From contig NZ_KZ304953.1 of assembly GCF_002723615.1 (NCBI RefSeq), positions 187,362-251,361 on the forward strand: 64,000 bases of DNA, in the 5' to 3' direction. This stretch comes from Limimaricola cinnabarinus (GTDB taxonomy: Bacteria; Pseudomonadota; Alphaproteobacteria; Rhodobacterales; Rhodobacteraceae). Made by a program: the position numbers and the translations under genes. This document shows, piece after piece, positions 36,997-49,917 of the stretch. Position 1 is the first letter of the stretch. Each line of letters starts with the position of its first letter. Below the pieces are notes generated by a model. The model did not search any database. It had not been told where the DNA came from and worked only from the letters and a program-made list of their open reading frames with translations.

Positions 36997-37073
36997 ATTC
37001 GCACTCTTATGCCGCTCTGGCAGGTATGCCAGAAAGGCATATGAGTGCGAATTGAAAGCATAAGCGTGCGAGT
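36997..37073. repeat. Inverted and direct copies of a 16-17 bp motif between tnsC and tniQ
   Basis: ATTCGCACTCTTATGCC at 36,997-37,013 is inverted at 37,036-37,052 (GGCATATGAGTGCGAAT, 16 of 17 matching). A third, direct copy GCATAAGCGTGCGAGT lies at 37,058-37,073, 21 bases after the second. Between the inverted copies TCTGGCA/TGCCAGA form a further stem. The pattern fits protein-binding sites or a structured RNA. Confidence 0.75.
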
Positions 37074-37097
37074 TACACGTCAAGTGCTTTCTACGAT

Positions 37098-37121
37098 GAC
37101 CCCGGCAGACATGCCGGGGTC
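37098..37121. terminator. Hairpin at the tnsABC/tniQ convergence
   Basis: GACCCCGGCA and TGCCGGGGTC form a perfect 10-bp stem with a 4-base loop. It overlaps the tniQ stop codon and could terminate both convergent transcripts, although the following T-runs are poor. Confidence 0.6.
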
Positions 37122-38958
37122 ATTCTCGTTTAGGCCAATGGCATAGAAAGTGGCGTTCAAGGGCCGTCCACAAGAAGAGGTTTTCGTGCTTTGTTTCGCC
37201 GTCGAAGAATCTCCGCTCCAGCAGGCCGAAAGCAGGCGACAGCAACTTCTGCCATGGCCATCCAGTCTCCAGCGACAAGCGGCGGAGCGGGACAAAAGTC
37301 TCGTCGAAGGACCGGCGATCGCTCTCAGTGATATAGGGCTGGACCGCCTTTCGCTTGGGGTTGGAAGCGTTCGTGGCTCGGATATGGCCGGAGGCAACGA
37401 GCTGCGTCATCTGCGTGGGCTTGAGGCCGACTGATTTGGCGAACACCTCGAGCGTTAGGCCCGGAGCGTGATCGATATTCAGCTTGCTTTGCAGTTCGTC
37501 TCGGTCGACCAGGATCGAGGCGTAGCCTGTGGCCTGCGAGTAGCTGCCAATTCGACGAAGCTCGCCTTTCTTGATTAGGTCGATGATCTCGGCGGGGCGG
37601 ACCCGAAGCTGATGGCAGGCCTCTTGCAGCGTACGCCAGCCATGCATCTTTGCATGAACTGTTTCGGCGCCACGTAGGAGGTCAGCAACGAAGCGATGAG
37701 CATCGGTGGCCTTCCACAGAGGCTTCGCACCTGCTGCCGCGATCGCCGGCGACAGATAGCCATCTGCTCTGAGCGATTCGAATTGGGACCGAGAGATATT
37801 CATCAGCTGCTGCAGTTCGATCCCGCTCACCATTCGATTGAGCTCTTCGATGATGGGCTTCACCGCCTTGGCGTCGAACACCGCCCATTCGTCGGTGCTG
37901 CTCAAGGCCGCGCCTGTCAGTATTCCTCGCTCGCGCAGAAGTTTACGCAGACGGCGATCATCGATCCCGCCCTCCTCCGCAGCCGTCCGAACGGAATGGA
38001 GCCTACGCTCGAGAACGGGCTCCCCCATCACGTTGTCTCCTGCGCCGACCGGCCAGGTTGCCAGGATATGGTCGCGAATGATTCCCCTGAAAACGCCGTA
38101 AGGCTCGGACGTCAGTTCATGCGCAAACCTGTCGTACAGGTCGCCGAAGACGCCCTTCGGTCCCTGCCGGGGCGCTCCCAACTTGGATTGCAGCCGAGCA
38201 AGCGTGTCGCGAACTTGGTCTGGTCCTTCCGCCGAAAGCACATACCCCGTTGCCGCTTCGGCCCAAAGCTCGTCCGGATGAACGCGGTTTCGTCCTCCGG
38301 TCTCCAGACGTACCGCGGCCCGCCCTAGTAGTTCGGAAAAGACGCAGACGGCCTGCAGATCGATGCCATCGAACCAGTTCCCGCTATGCTGACCGTGCAG
38401 CCGGTCGGCCACGTATAGCTCGAAGAGGCTCGCCTCCCTCGGCTCACCATCGAGCCCCCCCTCTTCGAGGGACGTTCGGATCTCAGCTAGACGCGCAGCG
38501 AAGTCGAAGCGGACAGTTGAAGCAGGATCGGCCCATAGGTCGACCAGCGGCATTTCATGCTCGGTGCAAACACGGAGGTGGCGCAGCAACCAGTCGGCGC
38601 GCATGTGGGGCATCCAGGGGGACGGGTCCTTGGCCATGTCCTCTCGAAGGCATGCAGGGCAGCCTCTGATGGCCACGGGCTTAATGCTCTTAGCGTGGAA
38701 GATTTCACCACGAAACGAATGTTCGCGACCTCCTAGGTGAATGGGTGTCCACTCCAAAAGGGCATCGAGCGCTACCCCACCTAGTTCTGCCAAACGCTGG
38801 CAGACCAACTCATCGCCTTGAATGATCTTCGAGAAGGGAAGCTCGAAGTCCGCGCCGAAGGTACTGGTTGGCAAGCCATTCCGGCTCGCGAGGCGCGACA
38901 TGAAGGAGAAGGCTGGTTCCTGTTCGCCGAGGGGAACGGAGAGGGGAAGTGATAACAT
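37120..38958 (-). CDS. tniQ: TniQ/TnsD-family target selector, 612 aa
   Basis: The N-terminal TniQ domain is recognisable (PAFSFMSRLASRNGLP) with its zinc site Cys100-x2-Cys103...Cys131-x2-His134 (CPACLRED and CTEHEMPL). A long helical part with several HTH-like segments follows, such as GLTLEVFAKSVGLKPTQMTQLV. The size, 612 aa, is above many TniQ proteins and near TnsD, which suggests direct recognition of an attachment sequence. The single selector means no TnsD/TnsE pair in this window. Its promoter should be in the 267-bp gap upstream, and read-through from the defence operon, in the same direction, is possible. Confidence 0.8.
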   Translation of the reverse strand: MLSLPLSVPLGEQEPAFSFMSRLASRNGLPTSTFGADFELPFSKIIQGDELVCQRLAELGGVALDALLEWTPIHLGGREHSFRGEIFHAKSIKPVAIRGCPACLREDMAKDPSPWMPHMRADWLLRHLRVCTEHEMPLVDLWADPASTVRFDFAARLAEIRTSLEEGGLDGEPREASLFELYVADRLHGQHSGNWFDGIDLQAVCVFSELLGRAAVRLETGGRNRVHPDELWAEAATGYVLSAEGPDQVRDTLARLQSKLGAPRQGPKGVFGDLYDRFAHELTSEPYGVFRGIIRDHILATWPVGAGDNVMGEPVLERRLHSVRTAAEEGGIDDRRLRKLLRERGILTGAALSSTDEWAVFDAKAVKPIIEELNRMVSGIELQQLMNISRSQFESLRADGYLSPAIAAAGAKPLWKATDAHRFVADLLRGAETVHAKMHGWRTLQEACHQLRVRPAEIIDLIKKGELRRIGSYSQATGYASILVDRDELQSKLNIDHAPGLTLEVFAKSVGLKPTQMTQLVASGHIRATNASNPKRKAVQPYITESDRRSFDETFVPLRRLSLETGWPWQKLLSPAFGLLERRFFDGETKHENLFLWTALERHFLCHWPKRE

Positions 38959-39225
38959 TATGCCTCAATAATGAGCGCCAGTTTTCCCTAGAGATGTGCA
39001 GCTAGGGTTCGGCTGGAGGGCGTAGATGTTTCTGTGGTTGTGGCAGCAGTAGCCAAAGTAATTGGCTTGCGGAATTGAGCCGGACAATAATGAGTCCGAT
39101 CGCGCCACCATGCCCGAACCAAATTTACGGGCATGGTGCGACCTTGAGGGTAGGGAGAATTGAGTATCCAATTCAAACCTACGGAGTGTTATTGCTTTGC
39201 GATGTGGATTGGGGTGACTAGAGGA
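38959..39225. promoter_or_regulatory. Gap between the DUF499 gene and tniQ with repeated CAATAATGAG
   Basis: The 267 bases contain CAATAATGAG twice (about 38,965 and 39,085), the second within a perfect CGGAC/GTCCG dyad. A strong stem CACCATGCCCG/CGGGCATGGTG occupies 39,106-39,138. The repeat copies are placed as operators would be upstream of tniQ; the stem could terminate the defence operon. Confidence 0.5.
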
Positions 39226-42558
<3,333 letters not shown>

Positions 42559-42570
42559 CTCATATCACTT

Positions 42571-45309
42571 TCAAATATCCATGCGGGTCTGGCGGTTCTT
42601 GTCGGTCACGCGAATCGTGGCTGCCAGCCGGGTCAAATCTGTCCAGACAGCGATCAGGCCGTTGTAGGAGGTCGCCTCCTTCGCGTCCTGGCGCTTGTTG
42701 CCGCAGACGTCATAGAGGTAGTAGGCAAGATCCTTCACCGTCTCAGCGCGCTCGCTGCCAATCTTCTTCAGCAGTTCTGCCGCCGCGTATTCGCCGTCAT
42801 TTTCCAGCGCGCGGATCAGGTGCTGGCAGGCCTCCCAGATCGTGAAATGATCATCGGTCTCGGGGTCCCAGTCGGGGTCGAGCTCGTCACGCTTCAGGAT
42901 GCGGACCTTTCCGGCCGAGCTTTCGATGATCCCCGCGTGCTTGACGCTTTCGACCGAGATGCCGCGCGCCGTGGCGATGCTGTTGGCGGTGCCATACACA
43001 CCCTTGTCGAACCCGTTCTGTTGAAACCAGGTGGCAGTAAAGCGCGTCTCGGCATCGAACTCGCCATGCAGGTCGTTCAAATACTCATCCAGCTGAGAGT
43101 TTATCAGCTGCAAGGCTGTCTTAACGCTCATCGGACTGTCGTCAGCTTCTAGCACTGTCGCGTATCGGGAGAAGACGCCCATACCGGGGCCGATAGCCGA
43201 TTGCGGCATGTCGGCCGGGGCGATGCTCGCAGCCTGAAGCTCGGCAATGGCTGGTGGCAGTTCGCGCTTCAAAGCACGAGTAAACTCAGCACGGGTGATT
43301 GTCTCGGCCATCTCTTCCTTCTTCCGACAAACGAGCACGACGGAGTTAGCGAGAGCATTTGAACCGGCAGCTCTCATCCTATTGGCCATTTCCGTACGCA
43401 TCGGCCACGTGCCTACGACCGAGTAGCCAGCGTCAATTATTGCCTGCAAAAAAGTCGCCCAACCTGTGGAGCTTACTCCCTCTTGCGCGATCTCGCTCTG
43501 CTTAAATGCATAGTATATTGTGGCGGGAAAGGCTTCACTTGAACTGCGAGCCATTCTCGAGACTGCTGCGGTCATTCCGGACAGGAAAAACTGTTCTGCA
43601 TTACTAGTGCCGCTATGTCGCATTCTGTCAGCAACGAGTTCATCCATTTTCGGAACCGCCATCGTTCCGAAAATACTAGGGTAGATCTCCCGGAGCATCC
43701 GCCTCAACCAGCCGTAAAAAAAGTCGGAAAGATCAGCGTAAGGGATATTATCATAGTACGGCGGATCTGAAGAAATCACCATATCACTTGAGTAGGTGAC
43801 GCTCTGAGCATCAATATTGACGATCTTTCCTGAGCCGCCGCCAACCCATCGATCTACGGCCTTCGAAACAGTGGTCGCACTAACCAGAAAATCTCCGGCT
43901 GTGCCAGAGAACGGATTCGCTTCAAAATAGTCCCAGGTCATCGGAATAGCTTGGCGCCCAAACATATTCTTCAACTGAATTTTGTCAGCAGCCCAGCGGC
44001 AGTGTGCGTTGCAACTGTCTGCCAACCGACTTATCGCGAGGGCAAGATACGTGACTACTGCGGATGCATAATCGTCACTCTGCCTGATTTCAGATCTTAC
44101 TTCTTCGAGTAAATCAGCAAATGTGTTGAGCGCAACGAGCTGACGATCCGTGAATAGATCTCCGAAAGTCTCGTAGCCATATCCTAGAACGCCGATATAC
44201 TGGCTGTGATTTGGCAGTTTCGTTCCCGGTTCCCAGTTCGGGCGAACCGAGTCTGCAATATGCTCATGCTGAGAAGTAGCCTCTGCGAACGCACGTCCAG
44301 ATTTTGCGCTCACTACAACAGCAAGAAGGGTGCGGCCCATCTTTCCGCTGCGCGCGCACTCTTTAACGTATTTCGGGGTAATCGCCGATCCTGAGATTAT
44401 GCAGCGAAAGTTCGCCCCACGGGCTTCCTTTGTTCCGCTCTTTGCGCTCTCGAGGTCAGCCTTCGAACCGCCCACCCTAATCTTGAACGATATCGATTTG
44501 GTCTGTCTATCTACCACGGGCTCAAGCCAAGCTGTCCGCCCTGACTTCAAGCTCAGCAGAAAGCTTGAGGCAATCGGCACCTGAACATCTGAGAAGGCAG
44601 GGTCCGGGCTAGGAACGGTACGGGACCAAATCCATCCAATGACCGGGGCGCGCCCGCCACCATATGCTTCCGGTGTTTCGGCGTCAGGATAGAGGTGCCC
44701 GATGCGCTCCCATGCCTTCTCGCGCATCCACTCGCCGTAGTATTTCACATCCTCGGCGAGCCCTTCGGCATTGCGATAAAACGACCGGTCCTTGATGCCC
44801 GGATGGATCGGTTCCATGTCCTTGAACTTCGGCGGGATCTCGATCATCGCCTTGCCGATCATCACCGCCACCGGGTTCAGGTCCGACCCATAGGCGGGCA
44901 GGCCAAGGCGCTGCGCCTCTAGCGGGATCGACCCACCACCCGAGAACGGGTCATAGACCGGCGGCAGCTCACCGCCGCAGCTGCGCCGGATTTCTGCCCG
45001 TGCGCGCTCTAAGACTTCCTCGTTGGTCGAGTTCTCCCATTTCACCAGCTCTTCGATGATCTGGAACAGACGCTTGCGTTCGACCTCTACTGTCTCATCG
45101 GTCGGGAACTGATCCGGGTGGCTGGAGGGGTCATCCACCAGCTGCGCAAACAGCACCGCCCGACACGCCGCCAACGGCCGCCGCGCCCACCACAGGTGCA
45201 GCGTGCTGGGATGCCCATGCCGGATCGACTTCTCCCGCGCCGACGCCGCGTTGATCGCTTCGAGGGGGATCGCGACTTCGATTAGTTTCTTCTTGTAGGC
45301 TTGGGTCAT
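42571..45309 (-). CDS. DUF1156 adenine-specific DNA methyltransferase, 912 aa
   Basis: The N terminus (LIEVAIPLEAINAASAREKSIRHGHPSTLHLWWARRP, described in two parts at residues 9-45) is the DUF1156 signature. The methylase motifs are DPFSGGGS at 120-127 (AdoMet binding) and SDPPYYDN at about 515 (catalytic DPPY). So it should methylate adenine (or cytosine N4) in DNA, most likely to mark self DNA in the operon's defence mechanism. It overlaps the ASCH gene by 4 bases. The long sequence between the two motifs probably holds target recognition. Confidence 0.85.
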   Translation of the reverse strand: MTQAYKKKLIEVAIPLEAINAASAREKSIRHGHPSTLHLWWARRPLAACRAVLFAQLVDDPSSHPDQFPTDETVEVERKRLFQIIEELVKWENSTNEEVLERARAEIRRSCGGELPPVYDPFSGGGSIPLEAQRLGLPAYGSDLNPVAVMIGKAMIEIPPKFKDMEPIHPGIKDRSFYRNAEGLAEDVKYYGEWMREKAWERIGHLYPDAETPEAYGGGRAPVIGWIWSRTVPSPDPAFSDVQVPIASSFLLSLKSGRTAWLEPVVDRQTKSISFKIRVGGSKADLESAKSGTKEARGANFRCIISGSAITPKYVKECARSGKMGRTLLAVVVSAKSGRAFAEATSQHEHIADSVRPNWEPGTKLPNHSQYIGVLGYGYETFGDLFTDRQLVALNTFADLLEEVRSEIRQSDDYASAVVTYLALAISRLADSCNAHCRWAADKIQLKNMFGRQAIPMTWDYFEANPFSGTAGDFLVSATTVSKAVDRWVGGGSGKIVNIDAQSVTYSSDMVISSDPPYYDNIPYADLSDFFYGWLRRMLREIYPSIFGTMAVPKMDELVADRMRHSGTSNAEQFFLSGMTAAVSRMARSSSEAFPATIYYAFKQSEIAQEGVSSTGWATFLQAIIDAGYSVVGTWPMRTEMANRMRAAGSNALANSVVLVCRKKEEMAETITRAEFTRALKRELPPAIAELQAASIAPADMPQSAIGPGMGVFSRYATVLEADDSPMSVKTALQLINSQLDEYLNDLHGEFDAETRFTATWFQQNGFDKGVYGTANSIATARGISVESVKHAGIIESSAGKVRILKRDELDPDWDPETDDHFTIWEACQHLIRALENDGEYAAAELLKKIGSERAETVKDLAYYLYDVCGNKRQDAKEATSYNGLIAVWTDLTRLAATIRVTDKNRQTRMDI

Positions 45310-45713
45310 GCGAGTGCCTTTACAGCCTCGTCTGCTGCTAGAGCATCAGATACGCGTTGATCGAGAGTGACCCAGATGACTGCGCCGCTCTTGTGGGTGT
45401 ATGGAATGGGCCGGTGAAGCCTCACGGCGCTTGACATGATCCATGCATGTCGATGCTTCGCGAATTTTCCCGAGAGGAAAGTCTCGGGTGGGATGTGATG
45501 CTTGTCTTGGTTGTCGAGCATCTTCTGATCGGACAGAGGGCCTTCAGCCCCCACCATCTTGGCCACGCCAACGATATGGCCGCTGCCCTTCTTGACGAGA
45601 CCGATCCAGCCGCGCTGCTTGGCAGAGGTGCTTCGCATCTCCCATGTCTTCTCGCTTCTCATGATCTTGCTGATCCAAGGTTCGTCGATGATAAGCGCTT
45701 TCTCGATCTTCAT
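45306..45713 (-). CDS. ASCH-domain protein, 135 aa
   Basis: A small beta-barrel ASCH/PUA-like protein: the start has IIDEPWISKIMRSEKTWEMRS, the position where ASCH proteins carry their G-x-K-x-x-E-x-R signature, here modified, followed by HIVGVAKMVG and a C-terminal strand. ASCH domains bind RNA or modified nucleotides. It sits between helicase and methylase genes with 4-base overlaps on both sides, strongly suggesting a functional subunit of the same system. Confidence 0.75.
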   Translation of the reverse strand: MKIEKALIIDEPWISKIMRSEKTWEMRSTSAKQRGWIGLVKKGSGHIVGVAKMVGAEGPLSDQKMLDNQDKHHIPPETFLSGKFAKHRHAWIMSSAVRLHRPIPYTHKSGAVIWVTLDQRVSDALAADEAVKALA

Positions 45714-48700
45714 GCCGGTGCCTCTGCTCGCTCAAGCAAGCGATTGATATTAAACTGGATTGCGTTCTGATCGAACGGCGGTTCGCGCGAGTCGAGCGCA
45801 CCGTGTACATACCTCGGGGCAGAAGCGAACCCCTCTTTGACCTGCACGATCGCGAGGATGAACTTTTCGGGTTCGTGGAGCGAGGTGATTATTTCTTGGC
45901 GGGTTAACATGATGGTATCTGCGCCGTCGACCCGGCCTTTGACCTCAATGAACCGCATATGGTTGGTATCAGGATCGAAGGAGGCGATGTCATAGCCGAT
46001 TTTGCGGGCGGACACGTCCTCGGGCTCGTTTCCAAGGGCACGCTCGGACGCCATGACGGCAGCCATCGCCTTCAACTCGATCTCGCGGCGGGCTTCAGGG
46101 TCTTCTGAAAAGCCATTGGGTGCAACAGAGTTGCCCTTCTTCAGGAGCAGGCCTCTCGGAACCACGACCATTCCGCCCCGGACGCGCGGGGGCAGGGACG
46201 TGATAAAGCGCTCCTGCTCGATCACCTCTAGACGGCGGCGTAGGCGTTCGGCGAGGTCCTCAGCCCGTCGCTCCGCGTTGCGCCAGTTTGACCGGACCTT
46301 CTTGCCCGCTTTTTCCTCTTCTTTCAGCTCGGCGGCGCGAGAATCCCAGTAGTTGATCTCTTTCTTCAGGCGCGCTTTGACCTCGTGCTCGACCTTATCG
46401 ATCTCCGGGAGGCGCCGCTCTCGAACTTCGGCAACATGGCCTTGAGCAAGCTCGATGGTCGCGTATTGGACGACGCGCTTTTCCAAGTCTGCCGTAAGCC
46501 AAGGGGCGCTGATCTCAGTCTGGACAGAGGTGATCTCCTCTGGTGTCGCAGCCCGCAGGTTCAGGTGCGGCGCGATCCCGGCATCATGAATTTCACCTGC
46601 CTGACTGATTGTTGCAAATTGGAGCTTTTGCGAGACAAGGTTGGCATTGCCTGCGTGACCAGGACGCCCGTCCTGCACCGAGTGTTCCAGAAGGAAAAGG
46701 GCTTCGACTGCTGTCCCGTCGTCGGTGTCGTCGACCAGCACGGCCCCTTGTTTCATCAGGTGATCGTTCTGTTCGCGGACTACGCTGATCACTGCGTCTA
46801 GCAAGGGGTGGCCTGGATAGACGAAGGCCGCCACCGGTTGCTGGTTGATCTTCGACTTCTCGAAGCAAATCCGTTCATACTTCTTCTGGATCGGCGCCCC
46901 GCCGCCGATCTGGCGATCCCGCTCCCTGATGATGAGCGGGACGTGGGTAATCTCCCACCGGCCTTCTTCCCGTCTCTTGATCTGACCGCCAAGGCGCTGG
47001 AAGGCTTCCACGAAGAAGCTCTGAATGTGGTGAGGTTGGAGGCGTTGCGCCTCGGCCTTCTCCATCGCGATCCGAAGCTCTTGGACTTGGGCCGCTGGCA
47101 TAGTGTCGTTTGTGAGTTGCCGCTTCTGAAGAAGGTCGAGGAGATGGCTTTGATCTACCGCGCCATCGACGGCTTTGTAGAGGCGCGCCCTCACGTCCTC
47201 ATCGTCGTTGTACTGGATTGCTTCCAGAAGCAGATCCCGCAGCGGCCGATCCTCGAAGAGCTCGCCCAGGACATCATAGACTCGTCCTCCTAAAGCCTCG
47301 CGGGCGGCTTCAAGCTTTTCGAGCAGGCGCGCATAGACGTCCCCTTCGCGGGTGTCTTTCGCAACGAGGTTCCAGAGGTGGCATACCTCGGTTTGCCCGA
47401 TCCTATGGATGCGACCAAACCGCTGCTCAATCTTATTCGGGTTCCAGGGAAGGTCATAGTTCACCATCAGATGCCCGCGCTGAAGGTTGACGCCTTCACC
47501 TGCCGCATCGTTAGCAATGAGGACAAGCATGTCCCTGTCCTGCATGAAGCGTTCGACGACCTTGCGGCGCTCCTCGCGCGTCACTCCGCCATAGATCACG
47601 TCCACTGCATCGGGTTTGCCGAGGCGCGCGGTCACCTTGTTGCGAAGATATTCGAGCGTGTCTTTCGGCTCGGTGAAGATGATCAGCTTGCGACGGTGCC
47701 CGTCGGGATCGAGCATCAGATCATCATCGAGGATCTTGTCGAGCTGCTGCCACTTGGTGTCATGCCCGGAGTGAAGAACGCGGAGGGCCATGCCCTCCAG
47801 TCCTTTAAGGGTTTCGACCTCGATCTCCAGCTGCTCGGCCGTCTCCGCACTAGTTGCGCTAGTCGAAATTAGGTCTTCCATCTCGTCGATTTCGTCCTGA
47901 CCATACTCGTCGATATTGGTCAGCAGGTCTTGATTGACCTTGGGTTGGGAGAAGCCTGCCCTCTCACTCTTGGCGGCGAGCCGCGCCTCGCTCAGCTCAG
48001 CTTCGAGCCGCTCCCGGCGTCGCTTGAGCGACTGGTAGATTGCGGCGGGGCTGGAGGCCAGACGTCGCTGGAGAATTTGCAGAGCGAAACCGACGTTGTT
48101 CTTCTTGCGCCCATCCGTGTCAGCGAACCTCAAGACGCGGTTCATCTCATCGCGCACGTAGTCCGTAACCGCGGTGTAGAGTTCGGCTTCTTCCGGAGAG
48201 AGGTCGTACTTGACTGTGTAGGCGCGACGCTCCGGGAAGAGGGGGCGACCGTCAAAACGCAGCAGCTCTTCTTTGGTCAGACGGCGCATCATGTCTTCGA
48301 CGTCTGCGACATGGACGCCGTCCCGGAAACGGCCTTCGAAGCGGTCCCCATCCAAGAGCGCCATGAAAAGCTGGAAGTCACGTTCCTTGCCGTTGTGGGG
48401 CGTGGCCGACATCAGCAGGAAGTGACGACAGACCTGTCCCAGCTTCTGCCCAAGCTGATACCGCTTGGTGTATTTGGCCTCGCTGCCAAAAAATGTCGCG
48501 GACATACGGTGGGCTTCGTCGGCGATGATCAGATCCCATTCTGTCGACTTGAGGAGCTTTTCCTGAAGCTCTTCATTGCGCGCCAGGACATCCAGGCGCG
48601 CAATCATCCTGTTGCAGTCGTTGAATGGATTACCGGAGCGGGAGCTCTCGATCATGTCTCGGCTCAGGATATCGAACTCCAAGCCGAACTTTTCTCCAAG

Positions 48701-49210
48701 TTCATCCTGCCACTGCTCAACAAGGCTGCCAGGTGCGACCACTAGGCATCTTTCGAGATCACTGCGGGCGATTAGCTCCTTAATCAGAAGGCCAGACATA
48801 ATGGTTTTGCCCGCGCCCGGATCATCGGCCAACAGGAACCGCAAGGGCTGCCTTGGCAACATCTCTCCGTAAACTGCCGAGATTTGGTGAGGAAGAGGAT
48901 CGACCTGACTGGTGTGGATCGCCAGATAAGGATCGAAAAAATGGGCGAGCTTGATGCGGTTTGCTTCGGTCACCAGGCGCAGGAGTGCCCCATCCGCGTC
49001 GAACGACCAGTTTCGGCCGGCAGACTGGATATCAATGCGGTACTCGTCATCGCGGTAAATGGTCGTCTCGGCTACAGTGCCACTCGTCTGACGAAATACA
49101 AGGTTGATGGCTTGGTTGCCGATCCATTCTACGGACACCACATCCACCGCTGTACCCGGCACAACGCCAGCTACGCGACCTCCAGATCTAATTTCTTCGA
49201 GCTTTGCCAT
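45710..49210 (-). CDS. SNF2-family helicase with DUF3883-type C terminus, 1166 aa
   Basis: The SF2 helicase core begins at about residue 105: Walker A ADDPGAGKT (129-136), DEAH at 231-234, SATPHNG motif III, and motif VI region EQRFGRIHRIGQ. The C-terminal part resembles DUF3883 (GYDIASF...MRFIEVKGR), a PD-(D/E)xK-like domain with the E-x-K ending, so it may add nuclease or DNA-end recognition. This resembles DrmD-type helicases of DISARM and the helicase of helicase-methylase-ATPase defence systems. It is the first gene of the operon. Confidence 0.85.
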   Translation of the reverse strand: MAKLEEIRSGGRVAGVVPGTAVDVVSVEWIGNQAINLVFRQTSGTVAETTIYRDDEYRIDIQSAGRNWSFDADGALLRLVTEANRIKLAHFFDPYLAIHTSQVDPLPHQISAVYGEMLPRQPLRFLLADDPGAGKTIMSGLLIKELIARSDLERCLVVAPGSLVEQWQDELGEKFGLEFDILSRDMIESSRSGNPFNDCNRMIARLDVLARNEELQEKLLKSTEWDLIIADEAHRMSATFFGSEAKYTKRYQLGQKLGQVCRHFLLMSATPHNGKERDFQLFMALLDGDRFEGRFRDGVHVADVEDMMRRLTKEELLRFDGRPLFPERRAYTVKYDLSPEEAELYTAVTDYVRDEMNRVLRFADTDGRKKNNVGFALQILQRRLASSPAAIYQSLKRRRERLEAELSEARLAAKSERAGFSQPKVNQDLLTNIDEYGQDEIDEMEDLISTSATSAETAEQLEIEVETLKGLEGMALRVLHSGHDTKWQQLDKILDDDLMLDPDGHRRKLIIFTEPKDTLEYLRNKVTARLGKPDAVDVIYGGVTREERRKVVERFMQDRDMLVLIANDAAGEGVNLQRGHLMVNYDLPWNPNKIEQRFGRIHRIGQTEVCHLWNLVAKDTREGDVYARLLEKLEAAREALGGRVYDVLGELFEDRPLRDLLLEAIQYNDDEDVRARLYKAVDGAVDQSHLLDLLQKRQLTNDTMPAAQVQELRIAMEKAEAQRLQPHHIQSFFVEAFQRLGGQIKRREEGRWEITHVPLIIRERDRQIGGGAPIQKKYERICFEKSKINQQPVAAFVYPGHPLLDAVISVVREQNDHLMKQGAVLVDDTDDGTAVEALFLLEHSVQDGRPGHAGNANLVSQKLQFATISQAGEIHDAGIAPHLNLRAATPEEITSVQTEISAPWLTADLEKRVVQYATIELAQGHVAEVRERRLPEIDKVEHEVKARLKKEINYWDSRAAELKEEEKAGKKVRSNWRNAERRAEDLAERLRRRLEVIEQERFITSLPPRVRGGMVVVPRGLLLKKGNSVAPNGFSEDPEARREIELKAMAAVMASERALGNEPEDVSARKIGYDIASFDPDTNHMRFIEVKGRVDGADTIMLTRQEIITSLHEPEKFILAIVQVKEGFASAPRYVHGALDSREPPFDQNAIQFNINRLLERAEAPA

Positions 49211-49261
49211 TGCAGGTCGTTTCCAAAGTAAAGTTGTTAATTGAAAAGAGATTAAAGTAAT

Positions 49262-49500
49262 TGACCTGTCCCGTGCCTCGCTGGAGAACCAGCCCTGCGA
49301 CTTGCCACCGCGGAGTTAGTCCTGCTCGAGTTCTGTAGGCCACGTGTAACAGGCGAGAGACCAGGTGCTCAGCTCACTTATCTCCTTGCTCGATACGACG
49401 GCGTCCGCGTCAGCTGAGCGGGATAGGGAATGAATGGACGGTATGGATTAGGCTTCGACATGGCCGGAAGTTATCCGATCGCAGCCGCGCTACAAGCGGT
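49262..49500 (-). pseudogene. Decayed 5' end of the iron-sulfur (RdhA/QueG-like) gene
   Basis: The minus strand from 49,463 reads MSKPNPYRPFIPYPAQ, against MPKPNPYRPYQPDPAQ in the intact gene at 32,069. With frame changes it continues through VVSSKEISEL, a LACYTWP-like piece and GGKSQGWFS (GKMQRWFY in the intact gene) until about 49,262, where similarity ends. On the upstream side the match also covers about 35-60 bases of promoter region (CTACAAGCGG in both). It has stops and frameshifts and is not expressed as protein. Confidence 0.85.
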
Positions 49501-49540
49501 GGCGCTTATAGCGCGGTATCTTGTGGAAAAACTGGGTTAC

Positions 49541-49852
49541 CTAGCGAGGGATAACGTCGCAGTTCTTCTTCACGATGGTGGCGAGCCGTTTATCAAGTGG
49601 CCCGAGAGCGTCTGCAGTGGGCCATGCTCCGAGCGAGACGCTGGAAGTCTTCGTTGCCCAGAAGTGATGCTGTTGCAAGTCGAGTGATCGCGCGTCCCCG
49701 ACGGGTGAGCTTGCGTCGCTATCTACTTGTACGGCGCTGCTGACGAATAGTAGCTGATATGAGCGTGGTGTGGCTGAAATGGGCCCACGATCTTGAGCAT
49801 GAACCGAGCTCTTGTCCTTCCGTTTGTGGTCGTACCATTCGCCAGTATGGCC
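49541..49852 (-). pseudogene. Possible ORF fragment interrupted by the IS3 element
   Basis: A minus-strand frame stays open from the IS3 boundary (GHTGEWYDHKRKDKSSV...) to a stop at 49,541 (about 104 codons). If the IS and one target copy are removed, the frame continues open into 51,056-51,140 with no ATG before a stop. It may be the end of an older gene or chance openness; I do not recognise the protein. Confidence 0.3.
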
Positions 49853-49917
49853 TGACCTGCTCCCCTGAAATGTCCGCGCTTTGAAGTTAGCCTGTTCTCC
49901 AAGCGAGGAGACAGACG

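Noticed and set aside
32637-38958. CRISPR-associated transposon (CAST)
   Set aside because: tnsA, tnsB, tnsC and tniQ are present but there is no Cas12k, no Cascade gene and no repeat-spacer array. The three motif copies at 37.0 kb are too few and differently oriented.
49430-49687. Short plus-strand frame near the IS3 element
   Set aside because: It overlaps the decayed iron-sulfur gene fragment on the other strand, and no homology or ribosome site supports it.
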